From Atriophallophorus winterbourni (Eukaryota; Platyhelminthes; Trematoda; Plagiorchiida; Microphallidae), in contig JACCGJ010000575.1 of the NCBI GenBank assembly GCA_013407085.1, positions 49,290 through 113,289 of the forward strand: 64,000 bases of DNA. The letters run 5' to 3'. Numbering within the stretch: position 1 is the first letter of the stretch; each line of letters starts with the position of its first letter. Below the pieces are notes generated by a model. It had not been told where the DNA came from and did not search any database. It saw only the letters and a program-made list of their open reading frames with translations. Of this stretch, positions 28,918-38,921 are shown piece after piece. A program made the position numbers and the translations under genes.

Positions 28918-30005
28918 CCGTAAATACCCGCGTATAGGACAATACCTTGTATAGGACGCAGTGGATATTTGACCCTAAAAACGATGGAAAAACGGTGTAC
29001 CTATGTATAGGCGCATCCTAATTTTAGTGCTTAATTTCCATGACGAAGACAAAACGACAGAGCTATACTTCAAACTTTAAAATAGCAGTGATCATGTACG
29101 CGAAAGAACACGGGAACCGGTCAGCTAAGCGGCAATTTGGTCCGACTGAATGCGTGATCAGAAAATGGAGAAAAGCCGAAAGTACCATTAAAGAAATGCG
29201 AAAGGTGAAGAGGGCGAACAGAGGCTCGAAGGCTCACCATCCTAACCTGGAAAAGGCGCTCATTAAATGGATCCAAGATACTGGTCGAGACTGTCTGGGG
29301 GTCAGCACCACTACCGTTCGTTTACTGGCACTAAGATTGGTGAAAGAGCAAAGCATTGCAGATTTTAAGGCGTCGATGAACTGGTGCAGGAGATTTTTTG
29401 GAAGAAATGACCTATCAATAAGACGAAGAACGACCATTAGTCAGCGACTACCCAGCAACCACGAGGATTTATTAAAGAAATTTCAAAGTTATGTCATCAA
29501 GGTGCGCCAGATATACGACTACGACATGAGTCAGATTGGAAACGCTCATCAGACTTCGCTGACTTTCGACCTGCCATCCGAGACCACAATAAGCATTAAA
29601 GGTGCAAGGTCTGTCACTATGCGATCGACTGGAAATGAAAAGAACCGGTTCACCGTGATGCTTGGGTGTATGGCAGATGGCACGAAGTTACCACCGTACG
29701 TCGACTTCAACAGGAAAACCATGCCTAAGGACAACGATGGTGACGACGAAATGGTGGAAGAGCTGGACTATCATGATGATTGCATAACACAACAGGAGTG
29801 GGCTGCTTTATTGAATGAAGACAGTGACGACGAGGATAAATAATGATAAATATATTACCGGTAAGTTTGAAATTTTTATAATAAATTTTTGATATTATGA
29901 TAAATGCATAAATTTTATTATAAAAGTAACCATGGATAAGACGCACCTGGGTTTTTAGGGCAACTTATGAAGAAAAAAATGCGTCCTATACGCGGGTATT
30001 TACGG
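28918..30005 (+). mobile_element. Pogo-like (Tc1/mariner superfamily) DNA transposon
   Basis: Bounded by perfect 23-bp terminal inverted repeats, CCGTAAATACCCGCGTATAG + GAC (28918-28940, and inverted at 29983-30005), with TA on each side (28916-28917 and 30006-30007), the usual target duplication of this superfamily. Sub-terminal GTATAGG motifs recur inside the left end (28956, 29007), and CCCTAAAAAC near 28973 is matched inversely near 29950. The 1.1-kb element carries one transposase-derived ORF that lacks most of the DDE domain, so it is probably mobilised in trans. Confidence 0.85.
29040..29843 (+). CDS. Pogo-like transposase, DDE domain internally deleted
   Basis: 267 residues from an ATG. 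Residues 1-50 (QSYTSNFKIAVIMYAKEHGN, RSAKRQFG, VIRKWRKAE) form a Brinker/Psq-type helix-turn-helix, and 60-125 (LEKALIKWIQDTGRDCLGVS, RLVKEQSIADFKASMNWCRR, FFGRNDLSIRRRT) a CENP-B-type second helix-turn-helix; together these bind the transposon ends. The DDE domain begins about residue 160. The usual NMDET block reads GNAHQTSL, so the first catalytic Asp is His. GARSVTMRSTGNEKNRFTVM and GTKLPPYVDFNRKTMPK follow, after which the chain jumps to an acidic tail (D/E-rich, about 230-267); the second and third catalytic acids are missing. It is a DNA-binding protein without catalysis, possibly a competitor of active transposase. The ORF has no stop, which fits recent spread or retained function. Confidence 0.85.
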   Translation: MTKTKRQSYTSNFKIAVIMYAKEHGNRSAKRQFGPTECVIRKWRKAESTIKEMRKVKRANRGSKAHHPNLEKALIKWIQDTGRDCLGVSTTTVRLLALRLVKEQSIADFKASMNWCRRFFGRNDLSIRRRTTISQRLPSNHEDLLKKFQSYVIKVRQIYDYDMSQIGNAHQTSLTFDLPSETTISIKGARSVTMRSTGNEKNRFTVMLGCMADGTKLPPYVDFNRKTMPKDNDGDDEMVEELDYHDDCITQQEWAALLNEDSDDEDK

Positions 30006-30007
30006 TA

Positions 30008-31161
30008 CTTGGACTGTCACAGATACTTTTATTTTGTACGAGGTTTCCCACGAATACGCTTATCTACAATATTTTAACTGAAAATTAAATTGCAGTGGAT
30101 ATGGTACCGAATGAGTTAACTGTAAACAGGATAGTCAGGCTGCGAGTATTCCTGTAATATATTATATTAATTCCAATTAAGACCTCCGAGGAAAAGAATT
30201 GATCGAAGTCTTCCGGGACGGCTGAAATAGAGAGCCATCAGTATACGAGAGAAAACGCTAGTGAGCAAACAACCAACGGTAGAACCAGAAAGGCACGTTG
30301 AGTAGGAGTATATTGTTATCATTATGTGTCGACCATGTACAAATGGTATTTAACAGAAGAATAACATTACCTGAGTTGACATGCAGAAAATCAATGCAAT
30401 GTGAGTGATAACGATAAGAAGAAATTAATATAGCAATATGGTGCTATCGATAATCGAAATGAAACTATAATGTCTACGTTAACATTTTAACGTGAATTGA
30501 CATCACTAGTGTTTCAACAATTAGTGAATATCTAACTCAAATGTGCGTGACACTACATAAAACGATTACGAATTAGTTTCTTGTTTTATTAACAGAGGAT
30601 TAAAATCTTATGATAATTGTCAAGCTGTGTGCATTTGTTAATATAAATGAATCTAATTTGAATTTTTGATACGTATCCATTTATTTCTCTATTAGTTGCA
30701 CGTCCCTAAAATCCAAAAAGATTTGCCACAATAAGAAAATTTTCTATCAGCGGTATTCCATTTTTAATAACGGAATGAAAACTAGCTCAGACATTTCAAA
30801 CAAAAAATTGTCGAATAGTCAAAGATGCGTATTTAATTTGAGTCACTTTTAAAGACAAACGCCAACATACCTGAAAAACGTCATCTTGACGTAGTCTATA
30901 ATCCGTATAACTCAAATATAATTAAATTCCGATATATTTTGTTTTTCACAGTGGTTTCTGAACAATAATGTAAATGCACTGGCTGAGAATAATATGGGAT
31001 TAAACAAAATATTTCTCGAACCAAAATGAATAAGACAGATGAATTCTAAATACAATTCATAGCATCACTGATATTTTTAGCGTAACATTATACTTATATT
31101 TGTTTTACTTTTTCAATGTGCCAAAGTATAGTAATCAAAGCAAATTTAACCATTAATAGCA
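30008..31161. other. No gene seen; possible upstream region of the TCHP-like gene
   Basis: AT-rich sequence without long frames or a repeat family found elsewhere in the window. It immediately precedes the first recognised exon and may hold 5' UTR and promoter, but no specific signal can be named. Confidence 0.4.
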
Positions 31162-31488
31162 ATGTTTGGTGGCTCTGGTCACCAGTACAAGAAAAACAAT
31201 TTACAGACAATGATCATCGAAAAAAGACGGAAGGAATTTGAACATTATAGAAAATGGGATACACACGCACAATATTTAAATGACGCATCCGTGAAAGCTA
31301 TGAAAGAAAAACATTGGACATCAAGAAATTATCAGCAAAATAGGTTCGTTACCAAATTTTATTCTGGATATAAAATCAGTATAAATTCTATGATGGCTCA
31401 AACAGAGAAAAATGATTTTGATTATTCGCTGAAAAACCGTCGAGGAAATCTGAAACATTTAATCGCAAGCGAGAATGCAGAATACATG
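31162..31488 (+). CDS. TCHP: Trichoplein-like gene, first recognised exon
   Basis: Begins with an ATG and reads in one frame to a splice donor (ATG|GTTTGT at 31488/31489, phase 0). The basic, helical sequence IIEKRRKEFEHYRKWDTHAQ, KHWTSRNYQQN, and RRGNLKHLIASENAEY follows the order of the N-terminal region of animal trichoplein (R/E/W-rich helix, SSK.SY-like block, ARREKLRQLM-like block). Trichoplein is a centriolar coiled-coil protein of the trichohyalin-plectin family that activates Aurora A and restrains primary cilia, and it also binds keratin in vertebrates. A 5' non-coding exon could lie upstream. The assignment rests on remembered family pattern, not on a search. Confidence 0.55.
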
Positions 31489-32150
31489 GTTTGTTTAGAA
31501 ATTTTGTTAATTCTTAGGCTGAGGTTGACGATAGTATACCGAAATATATTGGAGATGAGAAATCAAGCGATCAAAAATTTGTAACGAGTAATTTTAAGGT
31601 GATAAATATTACGATTTCGCATTTATATTGAAATAATATGCTTGGAGTAATCAGTATATTGCCATCATTTAACTTTATTGATCGAAAACTGTATACATGA
31701 TTATATGAAAACGAACTTTTGTTTTTGTGATCTTTGCTGTGACAATCATTTGCGGATATTCACAATCAATCTTTCGACTCATTTTACTGAAATGGCTCAA
31801 TAAAAGTAAAACCTTGGAGCTTCTAATCGACGTGAATATTTTCATCAGGATGGATCAAATATTTCTAGCTGATGGACTGCAATCTTCGTTTATAGAGCAA
31901 ACTACACTCAGGATGACTATTGTTCGTGAGTCGTAGGTCACTTATACCTGAGGCTGTAGCATTCAGTAATCTGTGCCACAAATATCTCTCGTGGCTTATA
32001 CTATCTAGGTTATTAGCTTCGCCGATATATTCTTTTTCTGGAACGAAGGCAAATGGGATGATATTTCGTTTAAGCTTCTTCACAATATGAATCATGCGCG
32101 TATTCTGCTGACGAATCAAGCTCCAAGAAGAAAGGACCACTGGTATATCG

Positions 32151-32519
32151 TGTAGTGGATAAGTGCAAAAATATATCAAGGAAAATGTTATAGTGAAAAA
32201 TAGACAAGGAACGACCTCACGAAAAGTGAAAATTCAATGTCCGATGCAAATATCCACACAGAAAAAATATTCCAGCTCCAAACTCCGATGTATCGCGTTG
32301 ATCAGCAATTAGAATTGGCGAAGCTGAAAAATGCGACGAAAGTCAATTTTGCTGTTAACCGTCGTGATTCGCAAACACGCAATGACGCAGCACCACGAAA
32401 ATCAAGCAGAAGAGGAACGCGCGCGGAAAAAGTATATTCTGGAATAATGTTTGATTAAAACAAACATTGATGGAAATGGAAGTACAATTAAAAAGAAAGT
32501 GAAATTACAAGTTGCTACA
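32151..32519 (-). repeat. Gypsy-2 LTR, left (3' LTR)
   Basis: TG...CA termini as read on either strand. Bases 32237-32458 on the opposite strand form a 73-codon open frame that is also present in the other LTR. Confidence 0.85.
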
Positions 32520-32569
32520 GAACTCCCCCCCTAGAGCGTGAGTCGACGGATGAACGCTCGATACATCGT

Positions 32570-33655
32570 TTATGGCATGTATTCAACCTGTCTTGCGGGG
32601 AACCTCACTCTGCGGCCGGTACGTGTTTGACGAGATGAAGGAGTAGACAGGATGGGTGAGGGTCGATTGGATGTAACGTCACTGGTCGTCATAGGCTGTG
32701 TGGGTGGGGTCGAAGTGGTAGCTTCTTGTGATGACTTTCGTTCAACGTAAGCGGGTTTGAAGCGATCGATGCTAGCTTTGTCTTTATTACCGTTGCGTAG
32801 CTGAAAGTGTTGCTTTGGTCTTGAGCGGTAAGGTGCTGGTTCAGCTTCGCCGGTAGTGCGATTGTCAAGTACCCTTTTGCCAGTCTGTCTCAGTGTGGAG
32901 CCAAATCCGCGTTTTTCCGCTTTCAGCTTTTTAGGCGGTAGCCTGCGAGCTTTAGCAACATTTCGAGGCCCTTTAGTGACGATGTGATGATGAACATCGT
33001 GGGTGGGTTGCTCCGTGTATTGTGCTGGGCGTGTTTGGGTCGGGAAATCGCTGTAAGTGGCATTGTTCTGGACGAAAATTCGAAGACCAGGTGAAGTGAA
33101 TGAACATAGTTTACCGGACACGTTTAGTGACGTGGTATTGTCGTGTAGCCGTCGGTGCTGGAGATCGACTACCAGACCGTATTTCGTCAGAAAGTCGATA
33201 CCGATGATAGGCTTCTGAACATCGGCTATCAAGAAGACGAAAGGAAATTCACGTCGAAGTCCGAGATCGAGTTTTAAAAATGTTTCACCGTAAGTCAAAA
33301 TCTTCGAATTGTTAGCCGCCTGCAAGGTGATGCCCGAAGGACGGAAGTCGCGTTTTTCGTAAGTGCGCGGTATAACGCTTACCTCGGCACCGGTGTCTAC
33401 GAGAAAATTGAGCTTAGAAGATGCGTCGTAGACGTATAAGTGGCGACTAGTGGGTTTGCCAGGAACGGTCGTCGCCTTAACTGACTGGCTACGTGGTTTT
33501 TTAACACGGTGGCTGTCAGCGTTAGAGTGTTCACACCCGGGGCGACAATTGCGCGCGGCGTTCCCGAAACGACGGTGATAATAACAGAACCAGTTGGTAT
33601 CGCGAGGGCGAGAGTGGCTTCTATTTCCAGATGGACTCCGGGGTCTAGCTCTAGA
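32570..33655 (-). CDS. Gypsy-2 zinc finger-protease-integrase tail fusion
   Basis: One minus-strand frame runs from the R/S-rich linker through the Gag zinc finger ([18 protein letters not shown], about 33595-33540), an aspartic protease (FLVDTGAEVSVIPR at about 33410, catalytic DTG; IIGIDFLTKYGL near 33195, the second conserved loop) and a KGPRNVAKARRLPPKKLKAE linker that normally leads into RT. It then jumps straight to the end of integrase (ASIDRFKPAYVERKS, like VSIDRLKVAHVEP of Gypsy-1) and the TGRRVRFP tail. The RT, RNase H and integrase catalytic domains were removed without breaking the frame. No ATG opens it; expression would need a frameshift from gag. Confidence 0.75.
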   Translation of the reverse strand, partial: SRARPRSPSGNRSHSRPRDTNWFCYYHRRFGNAARNCRPGCEHSNADSHRVKKPRSQSVKATTVPGKPTSRHLYVYDASSKLNFLVDTGAEVSVIPRTYEKRDFRPSGITLQAANNSKILTYGETFLKLDLGLRREFPFVFLIADVQKPIIGIDFLTKYGLVVDLQHRRLHDNTTSLNVSGKLCSFTSPGLRIFVQNNATYSDFPTQTRPAQYTEQPTHDVHHHIVTKGPRNVAKARRLPPKKLKAEKRGFGSTLRQTGKRVLDNRTTGEAEPAPYRSRPKQHFQLRNGNKDKASIDRFKPAYVERKSSQEATTSTPPTQPMTTSDVTSNRPSPILSTPSSRQTRTGRRVRFPARQVEYMP

Positions 33656-34290
33656 CGTTTTGGTCGTTCCATGTTGGAAATGATGAGCTGTAAGGATGCA
33701 AGCTCCTTAGTTAGCATGGCCACGGTGGCTTCAAGTTTTGAGAGGTTACTACCTTCTGAAACTTGATTGACGCTGGTTCTGTCAATGCGTTCGTGAATTT
33801 TATCTGCTAGTTCGGCCAATGTGTCGACGCAGACTTTATCGACCGACACGGCAAGGATGGCGGTGGTGCTGTGTGGCAGGCAGTTCAGCCAAAGTTGCTG
33901 TAGGACGGAATCGTCTAACTTTGTGTTGCCCACCAGGGAACGCATGTGGCGTAACAGCTGTGAAGGGGTTCTATCGCCCAGTTCTACACCAGCCAGCAGT
34001 TGTTTTAGCCTGGCTTCGTCGGAGGCCATAGTACGCTTGAGCACAGCGGCCTTCAGTGTGTCGTAAGGCGAAATAGAGGGCATGGGGTCAAGAACATCTA
34101 ATACTTCTTTCGCGATGTACGACGGTAATTGTGATTGAACGAAAGAAAACATGACTTCTTGTTTCGTGATCCGTTTAAAACGAAACATACCCTCTATTTG
34201 GATGAACCACACGTGCGGGTTGGCAGGGTCAAATGCTGGCGTGTTACAGCTAATAACGTTCATTTGCGATTCAGTGGGTTCAGACGACAT
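33397..34290 (-). CDS. Gypsy-2 Gag, C-terminus frameshifted
   Basis: Starts at ATG 34290 (an upstream in-frame ATG at 34434 lies inside the LTR). Core Gag helices are recognisable by comparison with Gypsy-1: [58 protein letters not shown] and LADKIHERIDRTS. After the coiled segment near residue 200 (LSKLEATVAMLTKELASLQL) the zinc finger is found in another frame, so a 1-nt indel near 33655 has cut it off; the remaining frame to 33397 is not Gag-like. Confidence 0.7.
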   Translation of the reverse strand: MSSEPTESQMNVISCNTPAFDPANPHVWFIQIEGMFRFKRITKQEVMFSFVQSQLPSYIAKEVLDVLDPMPSISPYDTLKAAVLKRTMASDEARLKQLLAGVELGDRTPSQLLRHMRSLVGNTKLDDSVLQQLWLNCLPHSTTAILAVSVDKVCVDTLAELADKIHERIDRTSVNQVSEGSNLSKLEATVAMLTKELASLQLIISNMERPKRLELDPGVHLEIEATLALAIPTGSVIITVVSGTPRAIVAPGVNTLTLTATVLKNHVASQLRRRPFLANPLVATYTSTTHLLSSIFS

Positions 34291-34377
34291 AATAGCAAAA
34301 TTGAAAAAATGACGGGAGTTCTGAGCGAAAAGTGGAATACGGGCTAACCAATTATGTAGTGTCGGGCTCACCAAATA

Positions 34378-34746
34378 TGTAGTGGATAAATGCAAAAATA
34401 TAACACGAAAAATGTTATAGTGAAAAATAGACAAGGAACGAACTCACGAAAAGTGAAAATTCAATGTCCGATGCAAAATATCCACACACAAAAATATTCC
34501 AGCTCCAAACTCCGATGTATCGCGTTGATCAGCAATTAGAATTGGCGAAGCTGAAAAATGCGACGAAAGTCAATTTTGCTGTTAACCGTCGTGATTCGCA
34601 AACACGCAATAACGCAGCACCACGAAAATCAAGCAGAAGAGGAACGCGCGCGGAAAAAGTATATTCTGGAATAATGTTTGATTAAAACAAACATTGATGG
34701 AAATGGAAGTACAATTAAAAAGAAAGTGAAATTACAAGTTGCTACA
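34378..34746 (-). repeat. Gypsy-2 LTR, right (5' LTR)
   Basis: Nearly identical to the left LTR. The primer-binding site follows directly on the minus strand. Confidence 0.85.
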
Positions 34747-35056
34747 ATCGCTTAGAGGTTCAAGTTCCAACGTCTCAATAAATACTGATCGAACGAGCTT
34801 TTAAATAACTGTTTTGTTGGTAGGGCGATAAGCTCGTCGCTGTACATCACTGACGTGGATAGCGTGCTCGCATTTCTTAGCTCAAGCCTCTGGTCTTGTG
34901 TCATGAGTCATTGATGTGCTTGATGATCTACGGAAACAAAAGAACACGTCACCATTATGTCGAGAAGAATACCGTTGTTCAAGAGCAACTCGACCCTCCA
35001 CTTGTGAAATTCTAGGAATTAAATTAAAGTGACGACTGAGTTGGATTCATTTATAG

Positions 35057-35310
35057 TTAGTGACCAGCGAGTCGTCCATCTGAATGAGTCATCAACTCGT
35101 TCCAGTTTTTCGTGTCAATCGAGGAACTGACAGATTTCCACAGTTTCATATCATGAGCGAATATAAGACAATTGAGGGTAACGGCGTCTGAAATTTTGCT
35201 TTCAAAACTCTCGGATAACAGTGGATCAAGGTCCGATCTATATGACACACCAAAGCTCGCTCTCACAACTGCAGACAAAACACCGTTCACCCGCAAACGA
35301 TTCAGCTATT
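35057..35310 (-). pseudogene. LINE reverse transcriptase fragment
   Basis: Minus strand reads VRVNGVLSAVVRASFGV, then a decayed PQGS-like block (SYRSDLDPLL, cf. PQGSVLGPLLF), and LIFAHDMKLWKSV, in which the catalytic FADD is FAHD. It is a short piece of a CR1-like LINE RT, inside intron 1 of the TCHP-like gene. Confidence 0.65.
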
Positions 35311-35912
35311 TTTGATTATATTCATAGCTGTGAACGACAAGACTTCATTCAAAATTTTATGAACAAATTTATTTTACTTTCATGTTAATATTGGTTGATT
35401 TTTTTACAGAAAACTGCTTTAAATATAATTTGTTACAAAAATAGCTGATTCTCAAACAAATTCAGCTTATCACCGTATGTAATCGTAGTCATTAAAAAAT
35501 TATAAATTAATTGTAGAAAATAGATGAAATTTTGTAAACTTTGTGCATAAACATTGTTCAATTTTCCCTCAACTCATGCATGTAATATAATAATGATAGT
35601 TCTTGAGAAAAATATATGGATAACATTAATTTAAGTGTAATTATTTGCGTTAATATACCATTTTCAATGAATTAGTGTTTAAAGTAACATTGTGCAACGA
35701 ATACGTGAATATAAACAAAGATCTCTAATTGATCATTTCGAATCTTCTGTTGATTTAAAGTCGAATTTTTTTATCTTCTGAATCAACTTAAATCATCTAG
35801 AATTTTTTCTATCAAATGCTAAGCATTACATCAATCTATTATGTTGCATATGATAAGCCGTTCATAAGCACGTTATCTAATTACATCCATATAATTTATT
35901 CCCACATGAAAG

Positions 35913-36101
35913 CCAGTAGATGATGTCAAACCAAACAGAATCAACGAGTCAAACGACAACGTGGAATTTGGATCTTATCCAGCAGAGAAATATCTTGAAA
36001 TGCGTGAAGAAATTGAAGAGAGAGATTCTATCGCACAAAAACAGATGCGGTTGGAGTTCGTGAGAAAAAGATTAGACGAACTACATAAGATGGAAAAAGA
36101 A
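35913..36101 (+). CDS. TCHP: Trichoplein-like gene, second recognised exon
   Basis: Open frame from an AG acceptor (35911-35912; weak pyrimidine tract) to the donor GAA|GTTAGT (36101/36102), both phase 0. It encodes GSYPAEKYLEMREEIEERDS and QKQMRLEFVRKRLDELHKME, a charged coiled-coil. It joins in frame to exons on each side. The N-terminal half is less family-like, so an unrecognised exon may lie in the 4.4-kb intron before it. Confidence 0.55.
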
Positions 36102-36479
36102 GTTAGTAAAACCCTTATATATGATGGATATTCTATGTCGTGAGAAGCATTGATCGAGATGTTTTTGAAACACTATAGTCATCGAGAAAACTAATTAATA
36201 ACGTTATCTAGATTGAGTATTTCAATCGAAGAACATATAACAACAAAAATCATTATCCATTTTCAAGTCTATTAATTTGATAAAATTTCGTTGAAACGAT
36301 ACTCTATCAATTCATACTATGCCAAGAAAACCAAATCTACTGCGTGCGTTACAACAAACTTTGGAGCTCACTGATAATATTATTAGTTTTTGTATTCCCA
36401 TTATTTCTACATAACCGATTTACAATAGTTAGCAAGCCATTATCAAGTATGATAAAAATAATTTCCAATTTTCATACAG

Positions 36480-36832
36480 GCAGATACACTCACGAAAATC
36501 GAAAGAGACTGGGTTGAGATAAACAACGAGTTAATTTCCTTAAACAATCGATGGAAAGAAATACAAAGCAAGCATAACTTGGCTTCACAAGAACACAGGG
36601 GTTTGCAAATACACCATGCTATGATCAGGAAGCAATTGAAATCGGTACAAGCTGAACTTCACGATGAAATTGTTTGGCTTTCAGAGTTGAAGACTGTAGT
36701 TCAAAACGGAAAGCTGAAACTATCACCCAGTGTGCACATATCCAGATATAATATCGAATCACTTGAGGAGTTGCTGAGAAGTCAGTTAGCAGCTAAAGAA
36801 CAGACCGAAAAGGAATTGAATGATCTACTATC
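36480..36832 (+). CDS. TCHP: Trichoplein-like gene, third recognised exon
   Basis: Acceptor TTTTCATACAG at 36479 and donor TC|GTAAGC at 36832/36833 are strong. 117 codons plus two bases (phase 2 out). Long coiled-coil: IERDWVEINNELISLNNRWK, MIRKQLKSVQAELHDEIVWL, and ESLEELLRSQLAAKEQTEKE. The last block aligns with the [20 protein letters not shown] region of vertebrate trichoplein in position and pattern. Confidence 0.65.
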
Positions 36833-38019
36833 GTAAGCCCATTAATCATTTTCTCCCAGTAATTTGTGTAGCGTTACTTATTGTGATTTCAGTAGTTAAT
36901 GGCTAGAAGAGTTTTTGTCGGTTATTCAATACACGCTTTTGCTTGAGTAGGGCTTGCGGATTCCAGATTGATAGAATGAAATTAATCTCAGAAAAGCACA
37001 TGTTCATGCATGTCCTCCACAAACCCTACTATCGGTTTCGTGGTGATTGCAATAATCAGGTAGTTACAGTCGTATCATGATTTGCATGCGCTTGAAACAG
37101 TGAAAGAATTTGTAAACAATTTGCGCTTGTAAGACACTGTTGAGAATGCAAATATGCATTTTTGTTTATGGTATTTGGTTCAAATTTTATCTACATGAGT
37201 GTAGGCTCATGTGATTGAACAGGTTGCTCGTACCAACCTTATCCCACAGTGGCATACAAGTGCAACTTGTTTAAAATTAATCTCAAATTTATACATAAAT
37301 ACTGGATGAATTATTAAGCGCTGATTATAAAACCTCTATAAATGCATGCTATAAACCCGTTCATGATGAAAAACGATAAATGAAAACTAGTACAATCAAA
37401 TCGAAGCAGGTGTACTTTATTTAGTCTATTGATAATATGCCTATTGACAAACTAAATATTCTGTTGAAACTGAAGTACTAAAAATGCTTTAGAAACTAAT
37501 AAGTTGAAATTTTTTTTAATTTTTGATCTAACATCACAAGTCTTGTACATTCGAGCACCGAAATTCCGATATTTTAACTTCTGGGAAACTTGTAAAATAT
37601 TTTCGTACTTTACATCGCATCTTTTATTTGACTTAATCATATATGATTGCAATATTAATAACTTTTGCTGTTCAACTAGTGATCGTAATCCTCGGCATTT
37701 CTGCACACAGCATAAAATATTTTTTTAGAATATATTTCAACTTCACCAGCAAAATCGTCGAAAATTAACAACAAATTAGAAACCTTGTACAGACATTTAG
37801 AAATCTATTTATAGTTAACGTACGACGTGGAATTTTATTCGTTAGCCTCTTTCCATTGATGCTGGCCGTTTTCAAGGTCTCTTTTAAAAACTTATTTGTA
37901 AAGCAGCAAAATTTACGGAATGGAAAAGATCTGATCAGCGTTTAGCTGAGATCAAGAAGTCAAACGTTGGACAGACCGCAATTGCGGTACAATGGCGTTG
38001 TCATAAAAGATATGAAAGC

Positions 38020-38150
38020 TCTCGTTATTGACGCTACGAGGTTTGACCATTCATCTTGGAGGCACTGTGTAAAGCGTCATGTCCACGCTGGGAAAGATTA
38101 GATGCAGCTCTTGGCTGCTGAACGTATATCACGCCTGCCGGTGTCAAGCT
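38020..38150 (-). repeat. LINE-D 5' UTR fragment, inverted
   Basis: Reverse complement matches 2543-2640: shared blocks GTTCAGCAGCCAAGAGC and GACGCTTTACACA, then a GTGCCTCC block. It lies in intron 3 of the TCHP-like gene, with no coding part. Confidence 0.6.
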
Positions 38151-38506
38151 AATCATTTACCGAAATGCTATCAATGATTAATTGCAAGATAGTTTCCACG
38201 TCTTCAAAATATTGATACGATCTATACGTCTTTGTAAAAAACAGTTAAGTTTCATTTGACGTAGGTTCTTCGAACGAAAAGCTTTACAAGTTAAATTGAA
38301 TGCAGCATATGAGCAAAAATTTTACATTTTTCTAAAACAATGCTCATAAATTGATTGATAATTTTTTAACTGCTAGTAGAATTTTATTAATTTCAAAACC
38401 ACCATCTCATAATGTCAACATTGTTGTGCATGAATATTACTGCTGCGAGTATTTTGACGAAAAGCTGTATATGGTGAGAAACGATTTTTCCGGATTACAT
38501 TTACAG

Positions 38507-38588
38507 AAGCGAAATCACCCGCAGCTGGACACACAAGGTAGATGGTTGGATTGACGAATCTAAAATAAGACGAGAAATGCTAACTAAA
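38507..38588 (+). CDS. TCHP: Trichoplein-like gene, fourth recognised exon
   Basis: A small exon: acceptor ATTTACAG (38506), donor AAA|GTGAGT (38588/38589). Its first base completes the codon left open by the previous exon, and the remaining 27 codons read SEITRSWTHKVDGWIDESKI RREMLTK (spaced here), with no stop and phase 0 out. The W-x7-W and RREMLT pattern matches the [20 protein letters not shown] stretch of trichoplein. The match of both phases supports a real exon despite its size. Confidence 0.65.
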
Positions 38589-38921
38589 GTGAGTGATTTA
38601 TTCGTCAATATAAAGTTCTGTTTTCTAATTTAATTTATAAACTTGCCTACGATTTCACCAAAATTTACATTACCATATGCGCTAATCTTTGATATTAAGG
38701 CTTATTGAATATTATTATTAACATAAACGTTATTCTGGTAAGAATTATATCATCAACAAATGTCATTACGGTATAAACCACATTTTAACCAATTTTACAT
38801 AAAACAAGATTTAGCCCGTGCACGTGTTACAGGCACGTAAGTTTGGGTAGATTATATCACTTAAATTCGCTGATTTGTATACAGATGCGCTAATACTTAA
38901 ACATAATCAGTCTAATAATGA

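Larger units (their letters stand above)
32151..34746 (-). mobile_element. Gypsy-2: CsRn1-like LTR element with RT-IN deleted
   Basis: Two 369-bp LTRs (32151-32519, 34378-34746) begin TGTAGTGG and end GCTACA, and differ at about ten positions. A 4-bp duplication ATCG flanks them (32147-32150, 34747-34750). On the minus strand the element has a primer-binding site TGGTGAGCCCGAC just inside the right LTR (34372-34360), gag, protease, then the end of integrase, and a polypurine stretch GGGGGGGAGTTC next to the left LTR. RT, RNase H and the integrase core are missing. It lies antisense in intron 1 of the TCHP-like gene. A non-autonomous derivative related to Gypsy-1. Confidence 0.85.

Noticed and set aside
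31344..31405. A short intron within the first TCHP-like exon (TAG|GTTCGT to AAACAG)
   Set aside because: Removing it (62 bases) shifts the frame and gives an immediate stop, whereas the uninterrupted frame joins correctly to the next exon.
33509..34066. Plus-strand frames of 70-85 codons over the Gypsy-2 gag
   Set aside because: They are antisense shadows of gag and the zinc-finger region.
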